Shown piece after piece: positions 6,092-7,930 of a DNA stretch of 7,930 bases (its first letter is position 1; every line of letters starts with the position of its first letter). Made by a program: the position numbers and the translations under genes. The notes beneath the pieces were generated by a model that was not told the origin of the DNA, ran no database searches, and saw only the letters and a list, made by a program, of their open reading frames with translations. The DNA is from an uncultured Roseburia sp. (lineage in GTDB: Bacteria > Bacillota > Clostridia > Lachnospirales > Lachnospiraceae): contig CAKRCJ010000097.1 of the NCBI GenBank assembly GCA_934307185.1, positions 1 through 7,930 of the forward strand, read 5' to 3'.

Positions 6092-6324
6092 AGCATATGT
6101 GTATGTATTGCAAAAATAGTACATCTGTAAAAAGTACAACAACGCATGTTGTAAATTATAAAAACTGTATTATTGTAATAAAAAATGTTCCATGCCTTGA
6201 ATGTGACCAGTGTGGAGAAAAATATTACACAGATGATGTTGCAGAACGACTGGAAGCTATTGTAAATATGGCAAAAAAAATGATGCAGGAAGTAGCAGTG
6301 ATTGATTATCAGCATGCAGCATAA
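6088..6324 (+). CDS. YgiT-type zinc-finger protein, candidate antitoxin
   Basis: 78-residue protein with two CxxC knuckles, C5-C8 (CMYC) and C39-C42 (CDQC; C36 is also nearby), spaced as in the zinc-binding N-terminal domain of MqsA/YgiT. A hydrophobic strand region (VVNYKNCIIVIKNVPCLEC, 21-39), GEKYYTDDVAERLEAI and a short helix follow. Unlike MqsA it ends there: no helix-turn-helix domain is present, so it has no visible DNA-binding part for autoregulation. GTG 6088 overlaps the DUF4258 stop by 4 bases and has AAGG at 6079-6082. ATG 6097 (MCMYC...) is an alternative start. Toxin-first order with a zinc-finger partner resembles mqsR-mqsA. Antitoxin function is inferred from this arrangement. 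Confidence 0.82.
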   Translation: MKHMCMYCKNSTSVKSTTTHVVNYKNCIIVIKNVPCLECDQCGEKYYTDDVAERLEAIVNMAKKMMQEVAVIDYQHAA

Positions 6325-6332
6325 GGGATAAA

Positions 6333-7592
6333 ATGAATAATTATTTACACAAAACACTCAAAAAAATATACACCACTGTCATATTATTTTCCACGTTATT
6401 TATATCCGGTTGTGGGAAAGAGCAGGCAGTCCACGCTTTCAACGCGGAAAAGGAAACTTCCGTGGATAACATTTCAGAAAATACAGAAGCTGTGGATAAT
6501 GATATGGCAAGTACAGAAGAAACAGAAAAAGAACCATCCGATGTATCAGAAAATCCAACCGTCACGCTTGTGATGGTTGGAGATATTCTGCTCCACACAC
6601 CCGTGGAGGAAAGTTGTCATGCACAGGATGGTTCTTATCAGTTTTCCAGTCTGTTTGCAAACGTAAAAGAGAAGGTGCAGGCAGCAGATATTGCCATTGT
6701 CAATCAGGAGGTTATTCTTGGAGGAGAGGAGCTTGGGGTATCGGGCTATCCGGCTTTTAATGCGCCTTATGAAGTTGCAGATGCGCTGGTGGATACCGGC
6801 TTTAATGTAATTTTACACGCAACCAATCATGCGATGGACAAAGGAAAAACAGGAATTGTCAATTGCCTTTCCAACTGGGAGGAAAAATATCCCGAAATAA
6901 AAGTTCTTGGAATTAATAAAAGTAAAGAGGCGCAGGACACGATTACTATTTTAGAGGAAAATGGAATAAAAATTGCGGTGTTAAATTACACCTACGGCTT
7001 AAATGGAATTACACTTCCAGCAGATATGCCTTATGCGGTCAATCTTTTAGGCGAAGAAAAAGTAAAAAAGGATATCACACTTGCGAAAGAGCAGTCAGAT
7101 TTTGTAATCGTGTGTCCACACTGGGGAACGGAATACAGCTTGCAGCCGGATAGTATGCAGGAAAAATGGACCCAAATTTTTGCGGAAAACGGCGTCGATT
7201 TGGTAATCGGAACACACCCACATGTAATCGAACCGGTTGAGTGGGTAAAAGATGAGGTAGCAGGAACACAGATGCTTGTCTACTATTCGCTTGGAAACTT
7301 TGTGAACTGGACCTCCGGCAGTGGAAAAGGAATTGCAAACCGTATGGTGGGAGGTATGGCAGATGTTACAATTGGGCTGGATGAAAATGGTGAGGCAGTC
7401 ATTGAAGACTATGGAGTGCGGGCGCTTGTAACACAGGCAGAGCCCGGATATGGCGGAGTTACTACATACTTTTGGAAAGATTATACCGACGAGCTTGCAG
7501 AAAAAAATGCAATCGTAAAACAGGACACTGACTTTTCCAAAGAATATTGTGAAAAACTGTGTGATGAAGTGTGGGGAGATTTGTGGGAGTAA
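6333..7592 (+). CDS. CapA-family (PGA_cap) metallophosphatase-like lipoprotein
   Basis: 419-residue exported lipoprotein. The N-terminus is basic, followed by a hydrophobic segment and the lipobox ISGC with Cys27 as the predicted lipidated residue. Residues 28-75 are an acidic Ser/Thr/Glu-rich linker. The CapA/PgsA-type domain follows with calcineurin-like motifs: MVGDILLH (81-88), NQEV (124-127), ATNHAMDKGKTG (163-174), CPHWGTEY (261-268), GTHPHVIEP (293-301) and YYSLGNFV (317-324). Relatives take part in poly-gamma-glutamate capsule synthesis, but many stand-alone copies like this have no capB/capC beside them and unknown roles. It is probably tethered to the outer face of the cytoplasmic membrane after processing by Lgt, encoded upstream, and LspA. 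ATG 6333 has AAGGGA (6323-6328) and lies 8 bp after the YgiT-type gene, so the three may be co-transcribed. Confidence 0.92.
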   Translation: MNNYLHKTLKKIYTTVILFSTLFISGCGKEQAVHAFNAEKETSVDNISENTEAVDNDMASTEETEKEPSDVSENPTVTLVMVGDILLHTPVEESCHAQDGSYQFSSLFANVKEKVQAADIAIVNQEVILGGEELGVSGYPAFNAPYEVADALVDTGFNVILHATNHAMDKGKTGIVNCLSNWEEKYPEIKVLGINKSKEAQDTITILEENGIKIAVLNYTYGLNGITLPADMPYAVNLLGEEKVKKDITLAKEQSDFVIVCPHWGTEYSLQPDSMQEKWTQIFAENGVDLVIGTHPHVIEPVEWVKDEVAGTQMLVYYSLGNFVNWTSGSGKGIANRMVGGMADVTIGLDENGEAVIEDYGVRALVTQAEPGYGGVTTYFWKDYTDELAEKNAIVKQDTDFSKEYCEKLCDEVWGDLWE

Positions 7593-7760
7593 GTTTGTGT
7601 GTTAACAAAGGATAGTTAAGAAAGTAACATTATGATAAAATGTACAATAGTATATTAGCAAAGGACATTCGCATTATGAGTGTTAATATGCATGTGTTGG
7701 ACTTTGTAAAAGAAAATTTATAGCGATATAATTACTAATTCCAAGACTGCGCCACAAAGA

Positions 7761-7780
7761 CATTAAACCGGAGTTTAATG
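7761..7780. other. Perfect 8-bp hairpin
   Basis: CATTAAAC (7761-7768) and GTTTAATG (7773-7780) form a perfect 8-bp stem with a CGGA tetraloop. The stem has only two G-C pairs and no T tract follows on either strand, so it is unlikely to be an intrinsic terminator. Its role is unknown. Confidence 0.4.
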
Positions 7781-7817
7781 AAAAATATATGACGCTGCCA
7801 CATTGTTAGGTTGTGTT

Positions 7818-7930
7818 ATGGATTTGAAAAGACTTTTTCGGAAGTCGGCTACGAATAAAAAATGCAGGGATGGCATCGAAAATTCCATTGCCCAAAAACA
7901 TTACGATAAGCCTCGTAAAGCAAGAAACGT
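7818..7930 (+). CDS. Possible basic small protein, truncated by window end
   Basis: An open frame from ATG 7818 runs at least 37 codons to the window edge (MDLKRLFRKSATNKKC...), is rich in Lys and Arg, and has no recognisable domain. The only upstream purine site is a weak TTAGG (7806-7810) 7 nt before the ATG. The frame is open further upstream to 7782 without another ATG. It could be a real gene start or part of the degenerate region. Family unknown. Confidence 0.25.
   Translation, partial: MDLKRLFRKSATNKKCRDGIENSIAQKHYDKPRKARN

Larger units (their letters stand above)
7593..7930. other. Gene-poor 3' region with short interrupted frames
   Basis: I see no confident complete gene in these 338 bases. 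Short + strand frames exist: 7640-7723 (27 codons from ATG, MYNSILAKDIRIM...), an open stretch 7732-7809 reading LLIPRLRHKDIKPEFNEKY... to a TAG, and the frame from 7818 to the window end. None has a convincing ribosome binding site. Together they could be remnants of a decayed gene or mobile element, but I recognise no family. No clear intrinsic terminator follows the CapA gene. Confidence 0.4.

Noticed and set aside
7600..7636. Terminator after the CapA gene from TGTTA...TAACA
   Set aside because: The stem is only 5 A/T-rich bp around a long loop with no T tract.

Overview
The window looks like an AT-rich chromosomal segment of a Clostridia-class Bacillota, most likely a Lachnospiraceae-type gut anaerobe. 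The grounds are strong AGGAGG-type ribosome binding sites, tightly packed genes all on the + strand, and gene order. The order (nucleotide kinase, YaaR, HolB, RicT, tRNA1(Val) methyltransferase, RsmI) is a variant of the Bacillus subtilis tmk-darA-yaaR-holB-ricT-yabA-yabB-yazA-rsmI cluster. No species can be named from the sequence alone.

Region 1 (27-3808) is a housekeeping block: a divergent guanylate-kinase-fold protein in the place where B. subtilis has thymidylate kinase, a DUF327/YaaR protein, the delta' subunit of the DNA polymerase III clamp loader, the Fe-S protein RicT (mRNA maturation) and a TrmN6-like tRNA methyltransferase. Spacings of 1 bp (holB-ricT) and a 14-bp overlap (ricT-methyltransferase) indicate one operon. 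I place several starts downstream of the longest open frame because good Shine-Dalgarno sites and family lengths agree there (yaaR at GTG 692, holB at ATG 1179, rsmI at ATG 4899).

Region 2 (3804-4094) is the most unusual part. A 211-bp palindromic element (3816-4026) with 19-bp terminal inverted repeats (18/19 identical) is flanked by a perfect 12-bp direct repeat. It therefore looks like a non-autonomous insertion (MITE) that landed in the ribosome binding site between the methyltransferase gene and lgt, duplicating that site. A second, 50-bp repeat unit then supplies a third copy of the AACAAGGAGGA motif, the one lgt uses. The spacer can also fold so that lgt's Shine-Dalgarno site is paired.

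Region 3 (4095-5741) holds lgt (lipoprotein diacylglyceryl transferase, a sequence variant of the family) and rsmI (16S rRNA C1402 2'-O-methyltransferase).

Region 4 (5780-7592) is accessory in character: an AT-rich two-gene pair, DUF4258 followed by a small YgiT-type zinc-finger protein, that resembles a toxin-antitoxin module, and then a CapA-family metallophosphatase-like lipoprotein. The lipoprotein is a predicted Lgt substrate.

Region 5 (7593-7930) has no gene I can name. It contains short interrupted reading frames, one perfect 8-bp hairpin, and a possible basic small protein running off the window end.
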